This document shows, one piece after another, positions 23,545 to 31,278 of a DNA stretch of 64,000 nucleotides. The translations under genes and the position numbers were made by a program. The stretch covers positions 23,638-87,637 of the forward strand of contig NZ_CALUCN010000011.1 of assembly GCF_943914565.1 (NCBI RefSeq), read 5' to 3'. Source of the stretch: an uncultured Tessaracoccus sp. GTDB taxonomy: Bacteria > Actinomycetota > Actinomycetes > Propionibacteriales > Propionibacteriaceae. The notes beneath the pieces were generated by a model, which was not told the origin of the DNA, did no database searches, and saw nothing but the letters and a program-made list of their open reading frames with translations. Positions within the stretch are counted from its first letter, which is position 1. The number at the start of each line of letters is the position of its first letter.

Positions 23545-24084
23545 TCAGCGCAGGATGCGTTCGGCGCCGCGGACGTTGCTGAGCAGCCTGGGATCGAGCT
23601 CGTCGGCCGCGCGCAGGATGGTGACCGAGCCGTCGGTCTCGAGGATGAGCGCACGAACGTGGGCGAGGTCGGTGATGCCGGCCTGGCGGAGCCTGGCCCA
23701 GATGATGCGCTCGTCGAGGTGGAAGCGGCGGATGGTGCGCTGGTCGATCTCGCCCTGCGCGTAGATGACGACGGCGCGGCGGTAGCCGAAGAGCCCGGCA
23801 CGACGGCCGGCGCCGAAGAACGACTCGAGCATGACGAGCATGCCGAGCGCGAGCAGCCCGCCCAGCAGGGTCACGTTGGGGCCCAGCATCGACCGGCCGA
23901 CGACGGCGCCCAGCACGAGCACGACGGCGAGCCCGGTGCCGTGGCGGTTGGCGAACAGGCGCTGGCCCCAGAGGCGCAGCACCGTCGTGAACGCGACGTA
24001 CATCACCGTCGCGGCGATCATCACGCCGACGGCCTGCGCGGGGCTGATGCCCACCTCGAACCACAACTCGGACCAGAAACCCAT
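23545..24084 (-). CDS. DUF421 family membrane protein (YetF-like)
   Basis: A 179-residue protein with three N-terminal transmembrane helices (QAVGVMIAATVMYVAFTTV, GTGLAVVLVLGAVVGRSML, VTLLGGLLALGMLVML) followed by the conserved soluble DUF421 domain (RRAVVIYAQGEIDQRTIRRF, RLRQAGITDLAHVRALILET, SVTIL). Function in the family is not settled. It runs in the same direction as the nitronate monooxygenase, 85 bp upstream of it. The start ATG coincides with the usual N-terminus. Confidence 0.85.
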   Translation of the reverse strand: MGFWSELWFEVGISPAQAVGVMIAATVMYVAFTTVLRLWGQRLFANRHGTGLAVVLVLGAVVGRSMLGPNVTLLGGLLALGMLVMLESFFGAGRRAGLFGYRRAVVIYAQGEIDQRTIRRFHLDERIIWARLRQAGITDLAHVRALILETDGSVTILRAADELDPRLLSNVRGAERILR

Positions 24085-24184
24085 GCCCCCATCGTCCCAC
24101 CGCGAGGCGGGGCCTGTGGAGAACGGGCGTGCGTGATGTCCCGCTGCCTATCACTGATGTGGACCGGATCGAAAGGAGTCCCTC

Positions 24185-24589
24185 GTGCAGTACCTCATCG
24201 ACATCTTTCTGCTCCTGCGGCGCGCGTCGCTGCTCGCCTCGTCGGACGCGACGATGCACCCCGCCCTGCGGCACCAGCTCTCCGTGCTGGAGATCACGAG
24301 CTTCTCGCTGTCCCCCAGGGCGGGGCTCGGGACGTACGAGCCGCCCTGCGACGAGCACCTCGACTACCCGCTCGGCACCACGGCGTGCGTCCGCGAGGCG
24401 TACCGGATCGCGATGCAGGAGGCGGGAGCGGTGCCCGGGTCGGTCTCGCCCGACCTCCTCTGGGGGCTCGCCGCGATGCTCGACGAGCTCGCGTTCCACG
24501 ACGCCGAACGCGGCGAGGCGATGTCGACGCAGGCCTTCGACGGGGGTGCCTACTGGCCGGAGGACCCCCACGACGGGGGCGCGGCCTGA
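24185..24589 (+). CDS. Hypothetical protein
   Basis: A 134-residue acidic protein starting at GTG 24185, supported by AAAGGAG at 24172-24178. It is mainly helical-looking (YLIDIFLLLRRASLLASSDA, SVLEITSFSLSPRAGLGTYE, LLWGLAAMLDELAFHDAERG) with no membrane segment or signal peptide. I do not recognise its family. Its last 40 bp overlap the 3' end of the convergent hydrolase gene, which is unusual for two real genes but not prohibitive. Confidence 0.6.
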   Translation: MQYLIDIFLLLRRASLLASSDATMHPALRHQLSVLEITSFSLSPRAGLGTYEPPCDEHLDYPLGTTACVREAYRIAMQEAGAVPGSVSPDLLWGLAAMLDELAFHDAERGEAMSTQAFDGGAYWPEDPHDGGAA

Positions 24590-25482
24590 CGGGTGGCCCG
24601 GGAGTCCTGCCCGAGCGCCCGCCGGATGAAGCGGTCCACCATGGCGACGTAGCCCGGCCGGTCGGCGAAGTACCCGCCGCAGTGGTCGGCGCCCGGGAAC
24701 GCGTGAAACGTGACCAGCCCCGGGCGGGCTGCGCGGCGCAGCCGCTGGGCGTGCTCGAACGGCGTCACGTGGTCGTCGGTGCCGTGGAGGATGAGCATCG
24801 GCCGGTCGACGTGCGCGATCGTGTCGACGGGGCGCAGCCGGGCGAGTGAGTACCCGAACACGACCCGGGTGGTGAGCTCGACGAGCGGGGCGAGCAACGC
24901 GCCGGGGAGGTGGGCGTGGCGCAGATTGGCGCGCACCACGTCGAGCGCGCTGGCGTAGGCGGAGTCGAGCACGAGCGCGTCGACGCGGGCGTCGCGGGAG
25001 GCCACCTCGATGGCGGCCGACGCGCCCTGCGACATGCCGTAGAGCACGATCCGCGCGTCGGGGCGTCGCGACGCGACCCAGTTGATCGCTGCGTCGAGGT
25101 CTCGCTGCTCGTAGTGCCCGAGCGACTGCGGCCCGTCGCTGGAGTCGCCGGCGCCGCGGAAGTCGAACACGAGCACGCTGTGCCCTGCGAGGTGCAGCTT
25201 CGGGCCGATGCCCAGGAGGTCCGCCTTGCGGCTGCGGTGCCCGTGGGCCATCACCACGACGGTCTCCGCTCCCGGGTCCTCCATCCACCAGCCTGCGACA
25301 CGGATACCGTCGCTCGCTGTGAAGCTGACGTCCTCGGCGTCGACGCCCACCTCGTAGGGCGAGATCGCGTACGGCGGCCACGGCCGGCCCCGGTAGCTCA
25401 CCCGCCACGAGACGAGGCCCGCCACGGTGCCGGCCCCGACGGCGAGCGACGACAGCACGGGGACGATCCAACGGTTTCGCAT
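24550..25482 (-). CDS. Alpha/beta hydrolase with N-terminal membrane anchor
   Basis: A 310-residue hydrolase. A single N-terminal hydrophobic segment (VPVLSSLAVGAGTVAGLVSW) precedes an alpha/beta-hydrolase fold of the BAAT/prolyl-oligopeptidase-like (YfhR/ABHD) type: oxyanion region VVVMAHGHRSRKADLLG, nucleophile serine in VLYGMSQGASAA, aspartate in ILHGTDDHVTPF and histidine in FPGADHCGGY. The anchor implies an active domain outside or at the face of the membrane. The substrate is unknown. It overlaps the end of the convergent gene at 24185 by 40 bp and is divergent from nagZ. Confidence 0.87.
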   Translation of the reverse strand: MRNRWIVPVLSSLAVGAGTVAGLVSWRVSYRGRPWPPYAISPYEVGVDAEDVSFTASDGIRVAGWWMEDPGAETVVVMAHGHRSRKADLLGIGPKLHLAGHSVLVFDFRGAGDSSDGPQSLGHYEQRDLDAAINWVASRRPDARIVLYGMSQGASAAIEVASRDARVDALVLDSAYASALDVVRANLRHAHLPGALLAPLVELTTRVVFGYSLARLRPVDTIAHVDRPMLILHGTDDHVTPFEHAQRLRRAARPGLVTFHAFPGADHCGGYFADRPGYVAMVDRFIRRALGQDSRATRQAAPPSWGSSGQ

Positions 25483-25631
25483 GCGTTCACCCTAGTTCGG
25501 CGCGCACGGGTGTTCAGCCCCCGTGCGGGGATGCACCGCCGGTGCGCGACGTCTCCCTGCGACGGCAGCGACGGACGTCGTCCGGTGTTACGTTGGCTGG
25601 ACCCACGCTCGATCGTGAAGGAGTCATCCCG

Positions 25632-27416
25632 ATGACGTATCTCTCCCGACGAGGACTGCTCGGCGCAGGCAGTGGTGCGCTGGCCCTGTCGGCCGTCAGC
25701 GGCGGCGCCCACGCCGCGTCCAGCACGGGCCGGGGCGCGCGCGGCGTCGTGCGCTCCACCGTGCGACGCATGACGCTGCCGCAGAAGGTCGGCCAACTCT
25801 TCATGTCCGAGGTCCACGGCATCGACCCGACCGTCCCCGACGCGCGCAACGAGCGGCTGTTCGGCATCGCCAGGGCCGTCGACGTGGTGCGCGAGCTGCA
25901 CCTGGGAGGCGTGATCTACTTCGGGTGGACCGACTCGTTCCGCGACGGTCCCCGCGGCGTCGCGACGCTCAGCAACGCGCTGCAGGACGCAGCACGCACG
26001 GTGCCCCGCGGCGGGAAGGTCGCCGTGCCGCTCCTCGTCGCCACGGACCAGGAGATGGGCGTCGTCACGAGGCTGGGCAAGCCCGCGACGCAGTTCCCGG
26101 GTTCGATGGCGCTCGGCGCCGGCCGCTCCACGACCGACGCGCGCGTCGCCGCCGAGATCACGGGCATGGAGCTGCGCGCCGTCGGCATCAACGTGGACTT
26201 CGCGCCCGACGCCGACGTGAACGTCGACCCGGCGAACCCCGTGATCGGCGTCCGGGCCTTCTCCTCGGACCCGGAGCTCGTTGCCCGACTCGTCGCCGCC
26301 CAGGTGCGCGGCTACCAAGGCCGTGGGCACGTCGCGTCGGCAGCGAAGCACTTCCCCGGCCACGGTGACACGGCCACCGACTCCCACGTCGACCTCCCCG
26401 TCATCGACCACGACCTCGACGAGTGGCGCCGGATCGATCTCCCGCCGTTCCGCGCAGCGATCGCCACGGGGATCGACATGATGATGACGGCGCACCTCCT
26501 CGTGCCCGCGCTCGACGACTCGGGCGTGCCCGCCACGCTGTCGAAGCGGATCCTCACCGACGTGCTGCGCGGCGAGCTGGGCTACGAGGGCGTCATCGTC
26601 ACCGACTCGCTCGCGATGGCCGGCGTCCGCGAGCGCTTCGGCGACGACGCAGAGGTCGCGGTCCGCGCACTCGAGGCCGGCGCCGACCTGCTGCTGATGT
26701 CGCCCGAACCCGTGAAGGCCCGCGACGCGATCCTCGCCGCGATCCGGTCCGGGCGGCTCCCCGAGCGCGACATCGAGCGCAAGGTGGAGCGCATCCTCGA
26801 GCTGAAGCACCGACGCGGCATCGTCCGGACGCCGACGGTGGACGTGGACGCGGTCGACGGGTTCGTCGGCAACGACGCGCACGAGCGCATCGCCCGCGAC
26901 GTCACCGACCGCACCATCACGCTCACCCACCACGACGGCCTGCTGCCGTTCGAGGTGCGCGCCAAGCAGGTGCTCGTCGCCGGCTGGGGTCCCTCGACGA
27001 CCACGGACGTCGCCGCGGCGTTCGAGCGGGCCGGAGCCACCGTCGAGCGGATCGTGACCGGCGACGACCCGACGGCCGAGCAGATCGAGCAGTGCGTCCG
27101 GGCCGCCCGCGGCAACGACCTCACGGTGCTGCTCACGTACGACGTCGAACCGGACTCGGCCCAGGTCCGGCTCGTCACGGCGCTCACCGAGGCAGGAGCC
27201 ACGTTCGTCGCGGTCGCGGTGCGCAACCCCTACGACGTCGCCCGCTACGACGCCGCGAACGCGCTGTGCACGTACTCCACGTCGCCGGTCATGGCCGAGT
27301 CGCTCGTCCGCGTCGTGACGGGGCTGGCCGAGCCGCGCGGCAAGCTCCCCGTCGACGTGCCCACCGCCGACGGCACCGGCATCGCACTGCCGTTCGGGCA
27401 CGGGCTCAGCACCTGA
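25632..27416 (+). CDS. nagZ: Secreted GH3 beta-N-acetylhexosaminidase (NagZ-like)
   Basis: A 594-residue GH3 enzyme. The N-terminus SRRGLLGAGSGALALSAVSG is a twin-arginine (Tat) signal. The NagZ-specific catalytic loop KHFPGHGDTATDSH (from K239) supplies the His/Asp acid-base pair, and VIVTDSLAMAGV contains nucleophile D325. A C-terminal GH3_C-like domain follows (about 430-594). NagZ enzymes release N-acetylglucosamine from muropeptides or other glycans; an exported form in an actinobacterium points to cell-wall turnover or scavenging. The ATG at 25632 has GAAGGAGTC upstream. Transcription ends at a 27-bp perfect hairpin directly after the stop. Confidence 0.92.
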   Translation: MTYLSRRGLLGAGSGALALSAVSGGAHAASSTGRGARGVVRSTVRRMTLPQKVGQLFMSEVHGIDPTVPDARNERLFGIARAVDVVRELHLGGVIYFGWTDSFRDGPRGVATLSNALQDAARTVPRGGKVAVPLLVATDQEMGVVTRLGKPATQFPGSMALGAGRSTTDARVAAEITGMELRAVGINVDFAPDADVNVDPANPVIGVRAFSSDPELVARLVAAQVRGYQGRGHVASAAKHFPGHGDTATDSHVDLPVIDHDLDEWRRIDLPPFRAAIATGIDMMMTAHLLVPALDDSGVPATLSKRILTDVLRGELGYEGVIVTDSLAMAGVRERFGDDAEVAVRALEAGADLLLMSPEPVKARDAILAAIRSGRLPERDIERKVERILELKHRRGIVRTPTVDVDAVDGFVGNDAHERIARDVTDRTITLTHHDGLLPFEVRAKQVLVAGWGPSTTTDVAAAFERAGATVERIVTGDDPTAEQIEQCVRAARGNDLTVLLTYDVEPDSAQVRLVTALTEAGATFVAVAVRNPYDVARYDAANALCTYSTSPVMAESLVRVVTGLAEPRGKLPVDVPTADGTGIALPFGHGLST

Positions 27417-27422
27417 CCGACG

Positions 27423-27487
27423 CTTGGGTGACACATACGGGGAGGCCTTCGCGTATTCGCAAGGCCTCCCCGTATGTGTCACCCAAG
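27423..27487. terminator. 27-bp perfect-arm bidirectional terminator
   Basis: The arms 27423-27449 and 27461-27487 (starting CTTGGGTGACACATACGGGG) are perfectly complementary over 27 bp, with an 11-base loop that contains a further GCG/CGC pair. It fills the gap between the convergent nagZ and response-regulator genes, whose stops lie 6 bp outside each arm. The stem is unusually long for a terminator. Confidence 0.85.
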
Positions 27488-27493
27488 GCCTGG

Positions 27494-28171
27494 TCAGGGC
27501 CGTGAGGTGTCGCCCAGGTACGCGAGGATCGCGCGCACGCGCCGGTTCTCCTCCGACGGGTCGAGGCCCAGCTTCATGAAGATCGACGAGACGTGCTTCG
27601 CGACGGCCGCGCCGGAGACGACGAGCTCCTCGGCGATCTCGGTGTTCGACCGGCCCCGGGCCATGAGCTCGAGCACCTCGAGCTCACGCGGGGTGAGTGT
27701 GCCGAGCCCGGTGCGCGACGCGCGCATCATCGAGCGCGCCACCTCCGGGTCGATCACGACGCCGCCGTGGAGCACCACGTCGAGGTGTGTGAGGAAGTCC
27801 GCGACGTCCGAGACCCGGTCCTTCAGCAGGTACCCGGAGCCGCCGGCGCCGGGCGGCGGGTCGAGCGAGAACAGGCGCTGGGCGTAGCTGGCGGAGACGT
27901 ACTGGCTGAGCACCATCACCGCCACCTGCGGGTGCCGTTGCCGGATCGCGATGGCGGCCTCGAGCCCGTCGTTGGTCATGCCGGGCGGCATGCGCACGTC
28001 GGTGACGACGCCGTCGGGCGGAGTGCCGTCGGCGACGAGTCGGTCGACCGTGGCTCGCAACGCGTCGGCGCTGGCCTCCCGGGCGACGACGGTGTAGCCG
28101 CGGCGTTCGAGCAGGCCGGCGAGGCCGTCGCGGATGAGGGCGGAGTCGTCGGCGAGGACGAGGGTGGTCAT
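27494..28171 (-). CDS. LuxR-family response regulator
   Basis: A 225-residue regulator: receiver domain with LVLADDSALIRDGL, phospho-acceptor Asp in GVVTDVRMPP, and VMVLSQYV/GYLLKDRV switch residues; C-terminal LuxR helix-turn-helix LTPRELEVLELMARGRSNTE, then AVAKHVSSIFMKLGL. It overlaps the kinase stop by four bases (ATGA). The divergent ABC transporter at 29024 is its probable target, with the inverted repeat at 28947 as a candidate binding site. Confidence 0.93.
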   Translation of the reverse strand: MTTLVLADDSALIRDGLAGLLERRGYTVVAREASADALRATVDRLVADGTPPDGVVTDVRMPPGMTNDGLEAAIAIRQRHPQVAVMVLSQYVSASYAQRLFSLDPPPGAGGSGYLLKDRVSDVADFLTHLDVVLHGGVVIDPEVARSMMRASRTGLGTLTPRELEVLELMARGRSNTEIAEELVVSGAAVAKHVSSIFMKLGLDPSEENRRVRAILAYLGDTSRP

Positions 28172-28914
28172 GGCTGCTCCTGGTGGGTGGGGATCGCGAC
28201 GCCCGGCGCGCCGCGGTCGAGGAGGAGGGGGATCGTCGCGGCGACCTGGGTGGGGCCGCCGTCGGGGCTCGAGATCGTGACCTCGCCGCCGAAGGCCGCG
28301 AGCCGTTCGCGCATCCCGGCGAGCCCGTGCCCGTCGACGACGCGCGCGCCGCCGGGGCCGTGGTCGACGCAGGAGACGCGCAGGTCCTGGTCGGCGACGA
28401 GCAGCACGGTGACGGGGGCGCCGGGGGCGTGCTTGCGTGCGTTGGTGATCGCCTCCACGGCGAAGAAGTAGGCGGCGGCGAGCACACCCTCGGGGAGCGT
28501 GGGCAGCGGGTTCGGGCAGATGATCCGCACGTCGTCGTCGACGGAGGCCGCCACGTCATCGAGCGCCGCCTCGAGCCCGAGCTCGACGAGCGCCTGCGGA
28601 TGGATGCCGCGCACCGTGGCGCGCAGCGCGTCGAGGCCGGCCTGCACCGTCGCCTGCGTCTCGGCGAGCAGGTGCGCGAGCTGCGGGTCGTCGTCGAGCG
28701 CGGGGGAGAGCCGGGCCTCGCCGAGCTGCATCAGGGCGGCGACGAGGTACTGCTGGGCGCCGTCGTGGAGGTCGCGTTCGATGCGGCGGCGCTCGACCTC
28801 GTAGGCGTCGACGATGACGCGCCTCGACTCGGTCAGCTCGGCGATCCGCCGCGCCGCGGCCGCCTCGTGCGACTCGGCGTCGCGGCGTCGTCGGGAACGA
28901 AACGGCCACTGCAC
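28168..28914 (-). CDS. Soluble histidine kinase (HisKA_3)
   Basis: A 248-residue kinase without any membrane helix. It starts with a basic segment (QWPFRSRRRRD) and a coiled region, then the HisKA_3 box VERRRIERDLHDGAQQYLVA with the phospho-acceptor His, and an ATPase domain with AVEAITNARKHAPG and GHGLAGMRERL. The GTG at 28914 gives a compact protein, but no good ribosome-binding site is visible and an upstream start is possible. The lack of a sensor domain suggests that it reads the state of the adjacent ABC transporter or another membrane partner; this is inference. Confidence 0.85.
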   Translation of the reverse strand: MQWPFRSRRRRDAESHEAAAARRIAELTESRRVIVDAYEVERRRIERDLHDGAQQYLVAALMQLGEARLSPALDDDPQLAHLLAETQATVQAGLDALRATVRGIHPQALVELGLEAALDDVAASVDDDVRIICPNPLPTLPEGVLAAAYFFAVEAITNARKHAPGAPVTVLLVADQDLRVSCVDHGPGGARVVDGHGLAGMRERLAAFGGEVTISSPDGGPTQVAATIPLLLDRGAPGVAIPTHQEQP

Positions 28915-28946
28915 GCCACCCAACCTACCGTCGCCCGCTGATGGAG

Positions 28947-28968
28947 GGGGTAGCCCTGGCACTACCCC
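28947..28968. promoter_or_regulatory. Inverted-repeat operator between kinase and ABC genes
   Basis: GGGGTAG-N8-CTACCCC is a perfect 7-bp inverted repeat in the 109-bp divergent region between the kinase start (28914) and the ABC ATPase start (29024). Dimeric LuxR-type regulators bind sites of this size, so it is a good candidate for autoregulation and control of the transporter. Confidence 0.5.
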
Positions 28969-29023
28969 ACGACGGGTGCCCGCGCCATGGTGCAACGCTC
29001 GCCGACGCGGTGGAATGGTGGAC

Positions 29024-29722
29024 ATGAATGAACCACTCGTGGCAACCCGCGACATCGTGAAGACCTTCGGCGACGTGCAGGCGCTGGCCGGCGTCACCAT
29101 CTCCGTCGCGGCGGGGGAGACCGTCGCGATCATGGGCCCGTCGGGCTCCGGCAAGTCGACCCTGCTGCACTGCCTCTCCGGCGTGCTCGCGCCCGACGCC
29201 GGGCAGGTGCTCGTCGACGGGCGGGTGATCTCGGACCTCTCCGACGCCAAGCGCTCGCACCTGCGCCTGCACGACTTCGGCTTCGTGTTCCAGGACGGGC
29301 AGCTCATCCCCGAGCTGCCCGCCAGGGAGAACGTCGCCCTGCCGCTCATGCTCACCGGCACCCGCTCCGGCAAGGCCCTCCGTGCCGCCGACGCGATGCT
29401 CGGCAAGCTCGGCCTCGCCGCGCTCCGGCAGCGCAGGCCCGCGGACATGTCGGGCGGGCAGGCCCAGCGTGTCGCAGTGGCCCGGGCCCTCGTCGGGTCC
29501 CCGAAGGTGGTGTTCGCCGACGAGCCGTCCGGCGCGCTCGACCAGGCCTCCGGCCACGAGATGATGCAGCTGCTCACGACGTCGGTCGCGATGTCCGGCG
29601 CGTCGCTCGTGCTCGTGACGCACGACCTCAACGTCGCCCGCTGGTGCTCGCGGCTCGTCGAGATCCGCGACGGGCTCGTCCACGCCGACCACCCGCTCGG
29701 CGCCACGAAGGAGGCTGTGTGA
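29024..29722 (+). CDS. ABC transporter ATP-binding protein (MacB/LolD type)
   Basis: A 232-residue ATPase: Walker A GPSGSGKSTLL, Q-loop FVFQDGQLIPELPA, signature LSGGQ in the form MSGGQAQRVAVARAL, Walker B VVFADEPSGALD and H-loop VLVTHDLNVARW. These are the features of ATPases paired with FtsX/MacB-type permeases. The ATG at 29024 starts the conserved domain directly; an in-frame ATG at 29015 adds three residues and cannot be excluded. The stop overlaps the permease start by one base. Confidence 0.93.
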   Translation: MNEPLVATRDIVKTFGDVQALAGVTISVAAGETVAIMGPSGSGKSTLLHCLSGVLAPDAGQVLVDGRVISDLSDAKRSHLRLHDFGFVFQDGQLIPELPARENVALPLMLTGTRSGKALRAADAMLGKLGLAALRQRRPADMSGGQAQRVAVARALVGSPKVVFADEPSGALDQASGHEMMQLLTTSVAMSGASLVLVTHDLNVARWCSRLVEIRDGLVHADHPLGATKEAV

Positions 29723-31173
29723 TGACCACCTCGACGACGGTCCAGCCCCCGCGCGGCGTGACCGGCCTCGGCGCGCTCACGATCCAGCTCACGGCGGCGC
29801 GGTTCCGCACCCGCGAGGGTGAGTCGTTGCTGTACGTCGCCGGTGTGCTCGCCTCGACGGTGGCCGCGGCGCTCGCGCTCACGGTCGCCGGCGGCACGTG
29901 GCTGTTCTGGGGCCGCGCGAAGCACCCCACGGGACTGCTGGCGAAGGTGATCGCCGAGGACGAGACGTTCCACTCGGTCACGATCTTCTACTTCGCGCTC
30001 GCGATCATCGCCTGCGCCCTGCTCATCCCTGCGCTCGTGAACCTCGTCGCCGGCGCGGCGGTGCTGGGCGCCCGCGGGCGGGAGCGGCGCCTCTCGGCGC
30101 TGCGCCTGCTCGGCCTCTCGAGCGGCGACGTGGTGCGGATGTCCCTGCTCGACGCGACGATCCAGGCGCTGATCGGGATCGTGCTCGGGTCGGTCGTCTA
30201 CGCCGTCACGCTGCCGCTGTGGGGCAACCTCGACATGCTCGGGATGCCGCTCACCGCGGAGGAGATGCTGCTGCCGGCGTGGCTGTTCGCGCTCGTGGTG
30301 GCCGCGTTGCTCGTCATCGTGCTGTTCGCGACCTGGCGCGGCCTGCGGCAGGTGCGGATCTCGCCGCTCGGCGTCGCCCGCCGCGCGAACAAGCCGGGCC
30401 TCTCCGCGATCCGCGGCGTCCTGTTCGTGGCGGTGGTGGTGGGAGCGGTGGTCGTGACCGCGCTCACGAAGCCGGGCTCGGCGCTCTCCCAGTACGTGAT
30501 CATCGGCGGCACGATCCTCGCGGTGATCGTCGGCATCAACCTCGTCTCGCCGTGGCTGCTGCAGCTCGAGGCGCGGGTGACCGCGAAGCTGCCCTGGCCA
30601 TCGGTGATGTGGGCCTCGCGGCGCATCGTCGCGGATCCCGCCGCGACGTGGCGCAGGGTCTCGGGCCTCGCGGTGCTCGCGTTCATCGGCGGCTACCTGG
30701 CGCTGATGCCGATCGCGATTTCGAGCTCGCCCGAGCAGTCGGAGACGATCCGCACCTTCGCCGACAAGGCGCAGTGGGACTTCACGAAGGGCGCGATCAT
30801 CACGCTCGCGGTGGGATTCGTGCTCACCGCGACGTCGGTGCTGATCACGCAGGCCTCCGCGACGATCGAGCGGGCCGAGCAGTCGCGTGCGCTGCACCGG
30901 ATGGGCGCGCCGAACGGGTTCAGCCTGCGGGTGATGTGGCTCGAGACCTTCGCGCCGCTGGTGATGGCCGTCGTGCTGAGCGCCGGGATGGGCCTGCTGC
31001 TGGCGTTGCCGATGCACAAGCTGGCGCGGAACATGGGCGTCGACACCGGCAACGGCATGGCGCTCATGGGCGCGGTGCTCGTCGCGGGGCTGGTGCTCGC
31101 GGCGCTCTCGCTGCTGGCCAGCCACCCGCTGTACCGCAGCCTCCTGGGCCGCAGCGAACGCGCCAACGACTGA
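29722..31173 (+). CDS. FtsX-family ABC transporter permease
   Basis: A 483-residue permease with about eight to ten membrane segments, including LLYVAGVLASTVAAALAL, FYFALAIIACALLIPALVNL, ALVVAALLVIVLFATW, VAVVVGAVVVTAL, ITLAVGFVLTATSVLI and LVMAVVLSAGMGLLLALP. The cytoplasmic GARGRERRLSALRLLGLSSG and RAEQSRALHRMGAP segments are the paired motifs typical of FtsX-like permeases that resist or export antimicrobials in Gram-positive bacteria. GAAGGAG (29707-29713) precedes the ATG, and the gene overlaps the ATPase gene by one base. Probable control by the adjacent two-component system. Confidence 0.9.
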   Translation: MTTSTTVQPPRGVTGLGALTIQLTAARFRTREGESLLYVAGVLASTVAAALALTVAGGTWLFWGRAKHPTGLLAKVIAEDETFHSVTIFYFALAIIACALLIPALVNLVAGAAVLGARGRERRLSALRLLGLSSGDVVRMSLLDATIQALIGIVLGSVVYAVTLPLWGNLDMLGMPLTAEEMLLPAWLFALVVAALLVIVLFATWRGLRQVRISPLGVARRANKPGLSAIRGVLFVAVVVGAVVVTALTKPGSALSQYVIIGGTILAVIVGINLVSPWLLQLEARVTAKLPWPSVMWASRRIVADPAATWRRVSGLAVLAFIGGYLALMPIAISSSPEQSETIRTFADKAQWDFTKGAIITLAVGFVLTATSVLITQASATIERAEQSRALHRMGAPNGFSLRVMWLETFAPLVMAVVLSAGMGLLLALPMHKLARNMGVDTGNGMALMGAVLVAGLVLAALSLLASHPLYRSLLGRSERAND

Positions 31174-31221
31174 GCCCGGGCCCCGAACCAGCTCCCGCAA
31201 GGGAAATTACATGGATGTGAG

Positions 31222-31254
31222 TTGTGCACAGACTGTGGACAACCCTGTGGGAAA
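31222..31254. promoter_or_regulatory. Cluster of three DnaA-box-like 9-mers
   Basis: TTGTGCACA (31222-31230, plus strand, one mismatch), TGTGGACAA (31234-31242; minus strand a perfect TTGTCCACA) and TGTGGGAAA (31246-31254; minus strand, two mismatches) begin exactly 12 bp apart. TTGTCCACA is the actinobacterial DnaA-box consensus. The cluster lies in the short gap between the convergent permease and histidine-kinase genes. Confidence 0.5.
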
Positions 31255-31278
31255 CCGTCCCGCGCCCGGTGGACGGGG

